Shown: positions 42,648 to 51,484 of the stretch, in pieces
How the letters are laid out: the number at the start of each line of letters is the position of its first letter
Position numbering within the stretch: the first letter of the stretch is position 1
Assembly (NCBI RefSeq): GCF_003254705.1
Contig: NZ_QFYR01000004.1
Span: 248,001-312,000, forward strand
Length of the DNA: 64,000 nucleotides
From: Phenylobacterium deserti
GTDB lineage: Bacteria; Pseudomonadota; Alphaproteobacteria; Caulobacterales; Caulobacteraceae
Direction: 5' to 3'
Program-made: the position numbers and the translations under genes
The notes under the pieces: generated by a model
The model's database searches: none
What the model was told of the DNA's origin: nothing
Seen by the model: the letters and a program-made list of their open reading frames with translations, nothing else

Positions 42648-44276
42648 ATGATCCGCCTCGACAATATCTCCAAGCAGAACGGCCACCAGATTCTGTTCAT
42701 CGAAGCTTCGATGGGCCTCCAGAAGGGTGAGAAGGTCGGGCTGGTCGGCCCCAACGGCGCCGGCAAGACGACGCTGTTCCGCATGATCACCGGCCAGGAA
42801 CAACCGGATGACGGGCTGGTCGCGATCGATCCGGGCACGACCATCGGCTACTTCAGCCAGGACGTCGGCGAGATGTCGGGTCAGAGCGCGGTCGCCGCGG
42901 TGATGGACGGCGTGGGTCCCGTCAGCGCCCTGGCCGCCGAGATGGCGACCCTCGAGGCGGCGATGGTCGATCCCGATCAAGCCGACCAGCTGGACGCCAT
43001 CATCGAGCGCTACGGGGAGGTGCAGGGCCGGTTCGAGGAGTTGGATGGCTATGCGCTGGAAGCTCGCGCCCGCGAGGTGCTGGCCGGCCTGAGCTTCAGC
43101 CAGGAGCGGATGGACGGCGACGTCGGCCTGCTTTCCGGCGGCTGGAAGATGCGCGTGGCCTTGGCCCGCATCCTGCTGATGCGGCCCGACGCCATGCTGC
43201 TGGACGAGCCCAGCAACCACCTCGATTTGGAAAGCCTGATCTGGCTGGAGGCCTTCCTGAAGGACTACGGCGGCGCGCTGCTGATGACCTCGCACGACCG
43301 GGCCTTCATGAACCGGATCATCGGCAAGGTGGTGGAGATCGACGCCGGCCAGCTGATCACCTACTCCGGCGACCTCGACTTCTACGACCAGCAGCGCGCG
43401 CTGAGCGAGCAGCAGCGCCAGGCGCAGTACGAGCGCCAGCAGGCCATGCTGGCCAAGGAGATCAAGTTCATCGAGCGGTTCAAGGCGCGCGCCAGCCACG
43501 CCGCCCAGGTCCAGAGCCGGGTCAAGAAACTCGACAAGATCGAGCGAGTCGAACCGCCGCGCCGCCGCCAGTCGGTTCAGTTCGAATTCCGCAGCCCGCC
43601 GCGCTCGGGCGACGACGTGATCAGCCTGCGCGGCGTCCACAAGGGCTACGGCGCCCAGCCCATCTATCAGGACCTCGACTTCCTGGTGCGCCGCAAGGAG
43701 CGCTGGTGCGTGCTGGGCGCCAACGGGGCCGGCAAGTCGACGCTGCTGAAGCTGGTGGCGGGCGCGGCCGAGCCCGACAAGGGCGCGGTCAGCATCGGGG
43801 CCAGCGTCAAGATGGGCTACTTCGCCCAGCACTCCATGGACCTGCTGGACGGCGAGGAGACCATCTTCGAGTCCCTGGACCGCTCCTTCCCGCAGGCGGG
43901 TCAGGGCGCCCTGCGCACCCTGGCGGGCTGCTTCGGCTTCTCCGGCGATGACGTGGAAAAGCCCTGCCGCGTTCTGTCCGGCGGCGAGAAGGCGCGCCTG
44001 GTCATGGCCAAGATGCTCTTCGATCCGCCGAACCTGCTGGTCCTCGACGAGCCGACTAACCACCTCGACATGGCCACCAAGGAGATGCTGGTCGCCGCCC
44101 TCGCGGACTTCGAGGGCACCATGCTGTTCGTCAGCCACGACCGCCACTTCCTGGGCGCCCTGTCGAACCGCGTGCTCGAGCTGACGCCTGAGGGCGTCCA
44201 CCAGTACGGCGGCGGCTACACCGAGTACGTCGCCCGCACCGGTCAGGAAGCGCCGGGCCTGCACCCGGGCGGCTAA
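42648..44276 (+). CDS. ABC-F family ATPase
   Basis: The product is 542 residues with two ABC domains and no membrane segments. Walker A motifs are GPNGAGKTT and GANGAGKST. Signature motifs are LSGGWKMR and LSGGEKAR. Walker B motifs are AMLLDEPSNHLD and LLVLDEPTNHLD. The charged linker between them (IKFIERFKARASHAAQVQSRVKKLDKIERVEPP) is the P-site tRNA interaction motif of ABC-F translation factors (Uup/EttA/YbiT type). Such proteins act on stalled ribosomes. It is not a transporter. The start at 42648 is the first Met of the conserved IRLDNISK opening. Confidence 0.95.
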   Translation: MIRLDNISKQNGHQILFIEASMGLQKGEKVGLVGPNGAGKTTLFRMITGQEQPDDGLVAIDPGTTIGYFSQDVGEMSGQSAVAAVMDGVGPVSALAAEMATLEAAMVDPDQADQLDAIIERYGEVQGRFEELDGYALEARAREVLAGLSFSQERMDGDVGLLSGGWKMRVALARILLMRPDAMLLDEPSNHLDLESLIWLEAFLKDYGGALLMTSHDRAFMNRIIGKVVEIDAGQLITYSGDLDFYDQQRALSEQQRQAQYERQQAMLAKEIKFIERFKARASHAAQVQSRVKKLDKIERVEPPRRRQSVQFEFRSPPRSGDDVISLRGVHKGYGAQPIYQDLDFLVRRKERWCVLGANGAGKSTLLKLVAGAAEPDKGAVSIGASVKMGYFAQHSMDLLDGEETIFESLDRSFPQAGQGALRTLAGCFGFSGDDVEKPCRVLSGGEKARLVMAKMLFDPPNLLVLDEPTNHLDMATKEMLVAALADFEGTMLFVSHDRHFLGALSNRVLELTPEGVHQYGGGYTEYVARTGQEAPGLHPGG

Positions 44277-44347
44277 CCCCGTCCGGCGCACAAGGGCTGG
44301 AACGCCGTTCTCCAACATGCCTAGATGCGCCAGCAACGGAGGGCGTC

Positions 44348-44695
44348 TTGGCCAAGGTGACGGGGATCGGCGGATTGTTCTTCCGCGGGCAGGATACGAC
44401 GGCGCTGGCCGCCTGGTACGAGGAGCACCTGGGCGTGCCGGGCTTCTGGGCGCAGGAGGCGGGGCCTACCGTCTTTGCGCCCTTCAAGGCCGACAGCGAC
44501 TACTTCGCCGCGGACAAGGCGTTCATGATCAACCTGCGGGTCGATGACCTCGACGGCATGATCGCCAAGCTGTCGGCCGCCGGCGTCGCGGTGGAGACCC
44601 GTCCGGACGAGTGGGACAATCCGCAGACGGGCCGCTTCGCCCGCATCCACGACCCCGAAGGCAACGCCATCGAGCTCTGGCAGCCGCCGGCCTGA
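44348..44695 (+). CDS. VOC family protein (glyoxalase/bleomycin-resistance fold)
   Basis: The product is 115 residues. It starts at TTG 44348, 5 bases after GGAGG; there is no in-frame ATG near. The pattern GIGGLFFRGQDTTALAAWYEEHLG and the C-terminal GRFARIHDPEGNAIELWQPP are those of single-domain VOC proteins, with a metal ligand Glu in IELW. It dimerises to form two metal sites. Substrate is unknown. Confidence 0.88.
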   Translation: MAKVTGIGGLFFRGQDTTALAAWYEEHLGVPGFWAQEAGPTVFAPFKADSDYFAADKAFMINLRVDDLDGMIAKLSAAGVAVETRPDEWDNPQTGRFARIHDPEGNAIELWQPPA

Positions 44696-44710
44696 TCGAG
44701 CAGCGCTGGT

Positions 44711-46744
44711 CTAGTTTGGTTTGTGGGGCCGGGTGAGCCGCACCACGCGCGGGTTCGTCGCCTCCAGCAGCGCTGCGGCCAGGTCCGCCTGCCGGAACGG
44801 CTTGGCCAGCTGGGTGTGGCCGATGTCCAGATCGCCGCCCGCATAGCCCGTGACCACGAGCACGGGCAGGTCCGGCTGCCTCTCCAGCACCCGCCGCGCC
44901 AGGACCGCCCCGTCCATCTGCGGCATCATGTAGTCCGTCACCAGGACGTCGATGGCGAGGCCCTGCTCCAGCATCGCCAAAGCTTCGCGTCCGCCCGTCG
45001 CCTCGACCACCGTGTGGCCGAGTTCGCGCAGCATCTCGGCGGTGCCCGTGCGGATCAGCTCCTCGTCGTCCACCAGCAGCAGGCGCATCGCCGGCATGAA
45101 CGGCGCGTCCTGCGACTGGCGTCGAAGCCCCTCGGCGACTTGGCCCTTGGCGGTCGGCAGGAACAGGTCGGCGCGCGTGCCCTCGCCTACCACGCTGGTC
45201 AGCTGGAAGGCGCCGCCGAGCTGCGCCGCCAACCCGTGCACCATCGACAGCCCCAGCCCGGTGCCCTTGCCGATGCCCTTGGTCGAGTAGAAGGGCTCGA
45301 TCGCGTGGGCCAGGGTGCTCTCGTCCATGCCCGAGCCGGTGTCGACGACGGAGATGCGGATATAGGTCCCCGGCGCCGCACCCGCGGCGGAGCCAGGCCC
45401 CAGGACCTCGTGTGTGGCCGCGATGGTCAGCCGCCCGCCGCCCGGCATGGCGTCCCGCGCGTTGACCGCCAGGTTCAGGATCGCGAGTTCGAGTTGATTG
45501 ATGTCGGCGATCGCCGCCGGCAGTCCGTCCGAGGCGGCGATGCTGACCTCGATCTGCGCCCCGACCGAGCTGTTGATCAGGTCCGTCATGCCGTCGAGCA
45601 ACTCGCTCACGTCCACGGCGCGGGTCTGCAGCGACTGCCGGCGCGCAAAGCCCAGCAGGCGCTGCACAAGCGTCTTGGCCCGGTCGGCCGACAGCAGCGC
45701 GTTATCGATCAGCCGAGCCGCCCGCGCATCGTCGGCGGCGTAGCGGCGCTGCAAAAGGTCCAGCGCGCCGGTGATCGGCGTCAGCAGGTTGTTGAAGTCG
45801 TGGGCGACCCCGCCGGTGATCTGCCCGATGGTCTCCAGCTTCTGGGCTTCATGCAGCTGTGCGAGCGCAGCCTCCCGCTCCCCCAGGGCGTCGCGCACCC
45901 GTCGCTCCAGCGTCTCGTTCAGGTCCCGCAGGGCGATCTCGGCCCGGCGCCGCGCGGTGACGTCCTGGAAGAGGACGGCCACCTCCCTGCGGCTGGCCGG
46001 CTCGACCCGGAAGGCGGCCAAATCCAGATGACGGCCCGTGGCCACCAGCTCGCGCTCGAACCGCACCGGCTCGCCGGTGGTCAGCACTCGCCGATAGAGC
46101 TCCACCCAGCCTCCCGCCTCGTCCGGCACCATCTCGCGGACCTTCTGGCCGACGACGTTGGCGATGCCGGCATGCCGCTCGTAGGCGGGGTTGGCTTCCA
46201 CATGGACGTAGTCGCTCAGCGGACCATGCGGGCCGTCCAGGAACTTGATGACCGCGAAGCCCTCATCCAGCGTTTCGAACAGCAGCCGGTAGCGCGCCTC
46301 GCTTTCGTGCAGCGCCTTCAGGCGGCTGCGCGCCTCGTACTGCCGCCGACGTCCCCGCAGCGCGGACCTGGCGAGGCTGACCAGGGTTGTCGGGTGGAAC
46401 GGCCGCTCCAGGAAGGTGACATTGCCCAGGATCTCGAGATGCCGCGACGCCGCCGGGTTTCGCTCCAGCCCGCCGCCCCGGTGGGTGAGCAGCACGAACG
46501 GCAGGTCCGACCATTCCTCCTGGCCGTGCAGCCATTCGGCGAGAGGCTTGAGATCCGTCGTCGCCAGCGCCTCTTCGGTGATCACCGCGATCCCGACGCC
46601 CTGATCGAACTCGGCCACCAATTGAGGAAGGCTGGAACAGGCGGCGGCCTCCAGCCCGGCTTCGATGAGCATGCCGACCGCCACGGCCGCGTCCCGTCCG
46701 CGGGGCGCCAGAACAAGGGCGCGCTCGGACACGCTGCCGGGCAT
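44711..46744 (-). CDS. Hybrid histidine kinase with pseudo-receiver, PAS and receiver domains, partner of KaiC-like ATPase
   Basis: The product is 677 residues. An N-terminal domain (about 1-125) has a receiver-like fold (RALVLAPRGRDAAVAVGMLIEAGLEAAACSSL; FLERPFHPTTLVSLARSAL) without the usual acidic pocket. A PAS domain follows (ESEARYRLLFETLDEGFAVIKFLDG). The kinase has QKLETIGQITGGVAHDFNNLL, and its ATPase shows GKGTGLGLSMVHGLAAQLGG. A C-terminal receiver has LLVDDEELIRTGTAEML and VLVTDYMMPQMDG. There is no membrane segment. Its ATG overlaps the TGA of the KaiC-like gene (TGATG), so the two are coupled and likely act in one pathway. Confidence 0.92.
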   Translation of the reverse strand: MPGSVSERALVLAPRGRDAAVAVGMLIEAGLEAAACSSLPQLVAEFDQGVGIAVITEEALATTDLKPLAEWLHGQEEWSDLPFVLLTHRGGGLERNPAASRHLEILGNVTFLERPFHPTTLVSLARSALRGRRRQYEARSRLKALHESEARYRLLFETLDEGFAVIKFLDGPHGPLSDYVHVEANPAYERHAGIANVVGQKVREMVPDEAGGWVELYRRVLTTGEPVRFERELVATGRHLDLAAFRVEPASRREVAVLFQDVTARRRAEIALRDLNETLERRVRDALGEREAALAQLHEAQKLETIGQITGGVAHDFNNLLTPITGALDLLQRRYAADDARAARLIDNALLSADRAKTLVQRLLGFARRQSLQTRAVDVSELLDGMTDLINSSVGAQIEVSIAASDGLPAAIADINQLELAILNLAVNARDAMPGGGRLTIAATHEVLGPGSAAGAAPGTYIRISVVDTGSGMDESTLAHAIEPFYSTKGIGKGTGLGLSMVHGLAAQLGGAFQLTSVVGEGTRADLFLPTAKGQVAEGLRRQSQDAPFMPAMRLLLVDDEELIRTGTAEMLRELGHTVVEATGGREALAMLEQGLAIDVLVTDYMMPQMDGAVLARRVLERQPDLPVLVVTGYAGGDLDIGHTQLAKPFRQADLAAALLEATNPRVVRLTRPHKPN

Positions 46745-48201
46745 CAGCCCGCGTCCGCCTGTCGCTCGAGCACCACCGGCACGCCGCGCAGAATGCCTTG
46801 GAAGTCGGTCAGCGGCGGCCCCAGCGTGATGCCGTTGCGGTCGATCTGATATTCCCGGATCGTCTCTTCGTGGTGGCCCGTGCGCTTCTTGACCACGGAG
46901 ATGGCCCGCCGGACGCGCCCACGGTCCTCGAAATAACGAAGCAGAACGACGGTGTCGGCTAGGTAGGTGATATCGACCGGCGTCTTCATGTCGCCGACCA
47001 ACCCATGTTGCGCCACCGTCAGGAAGGTCGTGACACCCCTGCGGTTCAGGTACTGCAGCAGCTCGTGCATGTGCAGGATCAGCGCATGCTCCCCGGGCAT
47101 CGCCGCCTGGTAGCCGTTCAGGCTGTCGATCACGACCGTCCGCGCGCCCTGCTCTTCCACGCATTGACGGACCCGGGCTGAGAACTCTCCGGGGGTGAGC
47201 TCGGCGGCGTCCACCTGTTCCAGGATCATGTGGCCGCTGTCGATCATCGCCTGCAGGTCGATGTTGAGGCCAAGCGCGCGCTTGATCAGCAGGCCCCGTT
47301 CCTCGTCAAACGCGAACATGGCGACGGTTTCCCCGCGCTCTACTGCAGTCTTCAGGAAGGTGAGCGTCAGCAGCGATTTGCCCGTGCCGGCTGGTCCGAG
47401 CACCAGCGTGCTGGAGCCGCGATCGATTCCGCCGCCGAGCAGGTTGTTCAGCTCCGCCGAATGGGTTTGCAGCGTGTCGCGGGCGAAGTCGACCTTGTGC
47501 TCCGCGGACACCAGCCGTGGGAAAACCCGCACCCCGCCGCTCACGATGGTGAAGTCGTGATAGCCGCCCCGGAAGCGGCGCCCGCGGTACTTGATGACCC
47601 GCATCCGCCGCCGCTCGGCGCCATAGTCGGGCGCGGTTTCCTCCAGCCGGATCACGGCATGGGCGATGCTGTGGACCGTCTTGTCGTTGGCGTCGGCGGT
47701 GAGGTCGTCCAGCATCAACACGGTGGCGTTCTGCCGGGCGAAGTAGTGCTTCAGCGCCAGGATCTGCCGCCGATAGCGCAGGGAGCTTTGCGCCAGCAGC
47801 CGGATCTCCGACAGGCTGTCCAGCACCACGCGGTCCGGCCGCACCCGCTCAAACGTCTCGAAGATGCGCTTGGTGGTCTCCCCCAGCTCCAGATCGGAGG
47901 AATAGAGCAGGCTCTGCTGCTGCTCTTCGTCCAGCAGGTTCTCCGGCGGGATCAGCTCGTAGATCTCGATCCCTTCAAGCGAGAAGCCGTGCGACTCCGC
48001 GCTCTGCCGCAGCTCCTCCTCCGTCTCTGAAAGGGTGATGTAGAGGCAGCGCTGCCCCAGCTTCACCCCCTGCATCAGGAACTGGGTTCCGATGGTCGTC
48101 TTGCCGGCCCCAGGCGAGCCTTCCAGGAGGTACAGCCGGCCAGGCGACAAGCCTCCGCCCAGCACGTCATCCAGTCCGCTGATCCCGGTCGCGTCGTCCA
48201 T
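46744..48201 (-). CDS. KaiC-like double-domain RecA ATPase
   Basis: The product is 485 residues with two RecA/KaiC domains. Walker A motifs are at 28-36 (GSPGAGKTT) and 269-276 (GPAGTGKS), with Walker B segments DRVVLDSL and ARTVVIDSLNG. The opening ATGISGLDDVLGGGLSPGRLYLLEG and the late RRAISVVKKRTGHHEETIREYQI match KaiC proteins, but no kaiA or kaiB gene is nearby and the chain is shorter than cyanobacterial KaiC (about 520). It is likely an ATP-driven timing or stress switch acting through the coupled hybrid kinase. Repeated GCTAGG(G)T motifs lie upstream. Confidence 0.93.
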   Translation of the reverse strand: MDDATGISGLDDVLGGGLSPGRLYLLEGSPGAGKTTIGTQFLMQGVKLGQRCLYITLSETEEELRQSAESHGFSLEGIEIYELIPPENLLDEEQQQSLLYSSDLELGETTKRIFETFERVRPDRVVLDSLSEIRLLAQSSLRYRRQILALKHYFARQNATVLMLDDLTADANDKTVHSIAHAVIRLEETAPDYGAERRRMRVIKYRGRRFRGGYHDFTIVSGGVRVFPRLVSAEHKVDFARDTLQTHSAELNNLLGGGIDRGSSTLVLGPAGTGKSLLTLTFLKTAVERGETVAMFAFDEERGLLIKRALGLNIDLQAMIDSGHMILEQVDAAELTPGEFSARVRQCVEEQGARTVVIDSLNGYQAAMPGEHALILHMHELLQYLNRRGVTTFLTVAQHGLVGDMKTPVDITYLADTVVLLRYFEDRGRVRRAISVVKKRTGHHEETIREYQIDRNGITLGPPLTDFQGILRGVPVVLERQADAG

Positions 48202-48249
48202 AAGGGGTCCTCAGCCGGCTGGAACGCCGGAACATTCGACGTATAGCGA

Positions 48250-48326
48250 GCTAGGTTCGCACCCTAGCACCATTCAACAACGCCGAAGTTGGGTGGTCAG
48301 CACACCTCCGCAAAACGCTAGGGTGC
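48250..48326. promoter_or_regulatory. Inverted repeats between kaiC-like gene and NTF2-like gene
   Basis: GCTAGG and CCTAGC (48250-48268, 7-base centre) form one dyad. The right half GCACCCTAGC (48259-48268) is repeated as the perfect inverted copy GCTAGGGTGC at 48317-48326. Three copies of the half-site in a divergent promoter suggest a regulator bound to both, possibly with looping. Confidence 0.45.
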
Positions 48327-48388
48327 AAGGTGGAAAGCGGATCGAAGCTGCCGCAGTATCACGCTCCGGGGGCGTCGAGAGGCTGCTG

Positions 48389-48838
48389 ATGCTGCGACAA
48401 TCACTTGGTGCAGGCTTGGCTCTGGTGTTGGCGAGCGCCGCAGCCGCCCAAAGCTCACCGGCCGTCACAGAAGTCCTGGCGCTCAACACCGAACTCGAAG
48501 CGGCGATCCGAAGCGGGGATCCGGCGCGCATTGCGCCGTTCTTCGCGCCCGAGTTCCGCCTCCAGAACTCCGCCAACCAGATCCTGACGGGCGATCGGGT
48601 GCTGGCCCAGTTCGCCTCCGGCGCTGTGAGGTTCGCCACCTACGAGCGGAACATCGAGGCCGCCTACCAGTCCGGCGACGTCGTCGTGCTCATGGGGCAG
48701 GAACGAGTGGGGCCGGCGCCCGTAATGCCCTCTGCATCCAGCGCTGTCGGCCCGGTGACCCGCCGCTTCACCAGCGTGTGGCGCAGGTCGCCGGACGGTT
48801 GGAAGCAGATCGCGCGGCAGTCCACCAACATCCGGTGA
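48389..48838 (+). CDS. NTF2-like (SnoaL/DUF4440) secreted protein
   Basis: The product is 149 residues from ATG 48389 after GAGAGG, with a signal peptide ending AAAAQ. The pattern EVLALNTELEAAIRSGDPARIAPFFAPEFRLQNSANQILTGDRVLAQF, then the Asp- and Gly-rich strand and RRFTSVWRRSPDGWKQIARQSTNI, matches DUF4440/SnoaL-like NTF2 folds, which are small ligand-binding or isomerase domains. Ligand unknown. It is divergent from the kaiC-like operon. Confidence 0.8.
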   Translation: MLRQSLGAGLALVLASAAAAQSSPAVTEVLALNTELEAAIRSGDPARIAPFFAPEFRLQNSANQILTGDRVLAQFASGAVRFATYERNIEAAYQSGDVVVLMGQERVGPAPVMPSASSAVGPVTRRFTSVWRRSPDGWKQIARQSTNIR

Positions 48839-48910
48839 GGCCTCAGGTCACCACAAGCCGCCGTCAAAATGTTCGCCCAGCCTGCTCGACATGCAACGAG
48901 GGACAATAGG

Positions 48911-49612
48911 ATGAAGCGCGCCCTGGTCATCGCCGCCGCCATCTGGGTGGCCGCCCTTCCCGCCGCGGCGCAGGACGTCTGGGGCTGGAGCGTCATCATC
49001 CCATCGGTCACCGGGACGGATCAGCTCGGAACGGTGCTGCGCAATCAGCAGTCCTCCAGAACGCCGCCCGCGCCCGCGCGCGCTCCCGCCGCCCTGCGCT
49101 TCACCCCTTCGCCGTAACGTCGCGCCGCCAACTTCAAGCGCTTCCTCGACCAGCGCCGCGGCGGTGATCCCACGAGCTACCGACAGCTGGAAGCGGTGCT
49201 CAAGGACCCCACGCTCTTCCCCCGCCTGCAGGCGGAGCTCGCCCGCTTTGGACTGCGGGCCGACGACATGGCGGACGCCTATACCGTCTGGTGGATCAAC
49301 GCCTGGCAGGCGGCGCACGGCGAGACAGGCGATCCGGATCGGGGCGCGGTGCAGGCGGTCCGCGCCCAGGCCGAGCGCGCCTTCCTCGCGGCCCCAGGCC
49401 TGCCGCTGGACGACGACGCGGCCAAGCAGGCGTTCTCCGAGGGCCTGCTCGTTCAGGCGGTGATCCTGGCGTCAGTGACCGAGCAGGTGAAGAACGACCC
49501 CGCCCAACTGCAAGCCATCGGCCGCATGGCCCGCCAGAGCGCCCGCGCCTTCGGCCTGGACCTCGACGCGGTCCGCCTCACCAACGCCGGCTTCGTTCCC
49601 AGCGGCGGCTAA
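48911..49612 (+). pseudogene. DUF6683 family secreted protein gene interrupted by one in-frame TAA
   Basis: A signal peptide-bearing frame starts at ATG 48911 (GAGGG upstream; MKRALVIAAAIWVAALPAAAQ) and runs to LRFTPSP, where a TAA (49115-49117) stops it after 68 codons. The same frame then continues for 165 sense codons without another stop (RRANFKRFLDQRR through TNAGFVPSGG) to a TAA at 49610-49612. Family members read continuously through the FTPSP-x-x-RR region, so a single substitution explains the stop. The gene is probably a recent nonsense pseudogene; a sequencing error or readthrough cannot be excluded. Confidence 0.7.
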
Positions 49613-49618
49613 GCGCCC

Positions 49619-49825
49619 GACCCGGTGACCATCGGCGGCGAGGAGTTGGTGTCGATCCTCGACGTGCCGAACACGGTCAGCGTCATCACCCGCCAGCGCA
49701 TCGAGGACCAGAACCTGGTCACCATGGTGGACGCCCTGGCCCAGACGCCAGCGTCCATGTCACAACCTGGGACGGGCTGATCGGCCAGATCCGCTCTCGC
49801 GGCTACCTGCTGGACGACCGATGTC
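49619..49825 (+). pseudogene. Frameshifted remnant of a TonB-dependent receptor plug domain
   Basis: The frame beginning 49619 reads DPVTIGGEELVSILDVPNTV and then SVITRQRIEDQNLVTMVDALAQTP, the plug start of siderophore-type TonB receptors. It then shifts into the next frame near 49748-49752, where VHVTTWDGLIGQIRSRGYLLDD continues the same plug. Nothing of the barrel follows, and an unrelated gene begins at 49889. It is a short relic left by deletion and frameshift. The preceding DUF6683 gene is broken too, so this stretch is decaying. Confidence 0.7.
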
Positions 49826-49888
49826 GGACTCGCACACGCTCGCTCGTCCTTGTGATGGATCGGACCCATTCGACAGAGAGGACACCCC

Positions 49889-50386
49889 ATGCGCCAGAGC
49901 GATCAGCCCGAGCGGGCGACCTATGCGACCACGGTTCAGCGCAAATCCGAGCGCGAGGTCACCGTGTCACGGACCTTCGAGGGCCCGGTGCGGGCGGTGT
50001 TCGACGCCTGGACCCGGCCTGAGCTTTTCAAGCTGTGGTGGGCGCCCAAGTCGATGGGCGCGGTGCTCAGCGGCTGCGAGATCGATGCGCGTACGGGCGG
50101 CGGCTATCGCATCACCTTCGGCGCGGGCGCGGAGTCGGCGACCTTCTTTGGCAAGTACCTGGAAGTGACTCCGCCTTCCCGCCTGGTCTGGACCAACGAG
50201 GAAAGCGCCGACGGCCCGGTCACCACCGTGACCTTCGAAGATCGCGGCGCACAGACGCTTCTGGTCCTCAGCGAGCTCCATCCCGCTGAGCCTCCGGCAG
50301 AGGCCGTCGAGGGCATGCAGGTCATGATGTCGGAGCAGTTCGCTCAGCTGGACGACCTGCTCGCCTCCCTGCCGGAGCCGACATGA
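49889..50386 (+). CDS. SRPBCC (AHSA1-like) family protein
   Basis: The product is 165 residues, starting at ATG 49889 after GAGAGGA. It has the AHSA1 pattern: EVTVSRTFEGPVRAVFDAWTRPELFKLWWAPKSMG, then GGGYRITFGAGAESATFFGKYLEVTPPSRLVWTNEE and a closing helix. It is about 20 residues longer than the usual minimal domain at the N-terminus. It binds a small hydrophobic ligand of unknown nature. No ArsR partner is adjacent, unlike the SRPBCC gene at 32931-33404. Confidence 0.9.
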   Translation: MRQSDQPERATYATTVQRKSEREVTVSRTFEGPVRAVFDAWTRPELFKLWWAPKSMGAVLSGCEIDARTGGGYRITFGAGAESATFFGKYLEVTPPSRLVWTNEESADGPVTTVTFEDRGAQTLLVLSELHPAEPPAEAVEGMQVMMSEQFAQLDDLLASLPEPT

Positions 50387-50407
50387 CGCCGTAAGGTCGC
50401 CTGGCGG

Positions 50408-50629
50408 CTAGCGCTTGGCTCGCTTCGCGGCCGCCCATGCGCCGAGGCAGGCGATGGCCACGCCCACGCTCATCAATCCCAGGCCTTTCACAAGGCCCTC
50501 TGCACCTTGCGGGTGGGCGCGGGCCAGCACGTTGATTAGGCCGGCCACTGCGAGCACGCCAAGGCTGATCGCACCGGCGATCCGCGTCCGCTCTGCCGCT
50601 GAATGCTTGGCCTTCGCCTCGCCCTTCAT
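50408..50629 (-). CDS. Small membrane protein, 73 residues
   Basis: The frame from ATG 50629 encodes MKGEAKAKHSAAERTR and then two hydrophobic helices (IAGAISLGVLAVAGLINVLA and GLVKGLGLMSVGVAIACLGAWAA) with a basic end AKRAKR. It lies 35 bases downstream of map on the same strand and may be co-transcribed. I do not recognise the family. Confidence 0.6.
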   Translation of the reverse strand: MKGEAKAKHSAAERTRIAGAISLGVLAVAGLINVLARAHPQGAEGLVKGLGLMSVGVAIACLGAWAAAKRAKR

Positions 50630-50664
50630 TGGACGTCTCTCCACGCTTGGCCTGACGCGCGCCC

Positions 50665-51411
50665 TCACGCCAGCGTCAGGATCACCGGGCCGCGGCGGGT
50701 GGCCACCAGGGTGTGTTCGTACTGCACCGTGGCCTCGCGGCCCGGCGGGCGCAGGGACCAGCCGTCGTCGCGCTCCTCCACCCAGTCGGCGCCCAGCGAC
50801 AGGAACGGCTCGATGGTGAACACCAGGCCCTCGGGGATCTTCCGCCGGTCGCGCGGCTCGTACCAGGTGGGGATCTCGGCCGGGTCGTCGTGCAGCGAGC
50901 GCCCGACGCCGTGGCTCGAAAGGTTGCGCACCAGGCTGTAGCCGTTCTTGCGGGCGAAGCTCTCGATGGAGCGCCCCACCTCGTTCAGCGCCCCGCCCGG
51001 CTTCACCGCGCGGATGCCCGCCCACATGGCCCGACGCCCGTCCCGGCACAGGCGCTCGATGCGCGCGCTGGTTGGCGGGACGGCGAAGCTGGCGCCCGTG
51101 TCGCCGAAGAAGCCGTCCAGCTCCGCCGAGACGTCGATGTTGATCAGGTCGCCCGCCTTGATCACCGTCTCGTCGGGGATGCCGTGGGCGCAGTCCGGCC
51201 CGACCGAGATACAGGTCGCTCCGGGAAAGCCATAGGTCACTTCCGGCGCCGAACGGGCGCCTTCCTTTTCCAACAGGGCGCGGCCGAGGTCGTCCAGCTC
51301 GCGGGTGGTCATCCCCGGCTCCAGGGCCTGGCCCATGGCCGCCAGGGTCCGGGCCACAAGGCCGCCGACCGCCTTCAGCTTGTCGAGCTGGTCCTCGCTC
51401 TCGATGGTCAT
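50665..51411 (-). CDS. map: Methionine aminopeptidase, type I
   Basis: The product is 248 residues, the normal size for bacterial MetAP1. It removes the initiator Met from nascent proteins. Metal ligands are recognisable: Asp pair in NIDVSAELDGFFGDTGASF, His in SSHGVGRSLHDDP, Glu in FTIEPFLSLG and Glu in VQYEHTLV. The substrate His in PDCAHGIPD is present. HDDP replaces the more common HExP and may mark a divergent paralogue. The start is ATG 51411 (MTIESEDQLDKLKAVG). Confidence 0.93.
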   Translation of the reverse strand: MTIESEDQLDKLKAVGGLVARTLAAMGQALEPGMTTRELDDLGRALLEKEGARSAPEVTYGFPGATCISVGPDCAHGIPDETVIKAGDLINIDVSAELDGFFGDTGASFAVPPTSARIERLCRDGRRAMWAGIRAVKPGGALNEVGRSIESFARKNGYSLVRNLSSHGVGRSLHDDPAEIPTWYEPRDRRKIPEGLVFTIEPFLSLGADWVEERDDGWSLRPPGREATVQYEHTLVATRRGPVILTLA

Positions 51412-51484
51412 GGCGCGCCTTTCCTGCCTGTCCCGACATGGTGCAGGTTCGGGTTGACGGGTGCAATGACCCGCCGGCCGGGAA

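Noticed and set aside
46744..48201. True circadian KaiABC clock
   Set aside because: No kaiA or kaiB is nearby and the protein is shorter than cyanobacterial KaiC.
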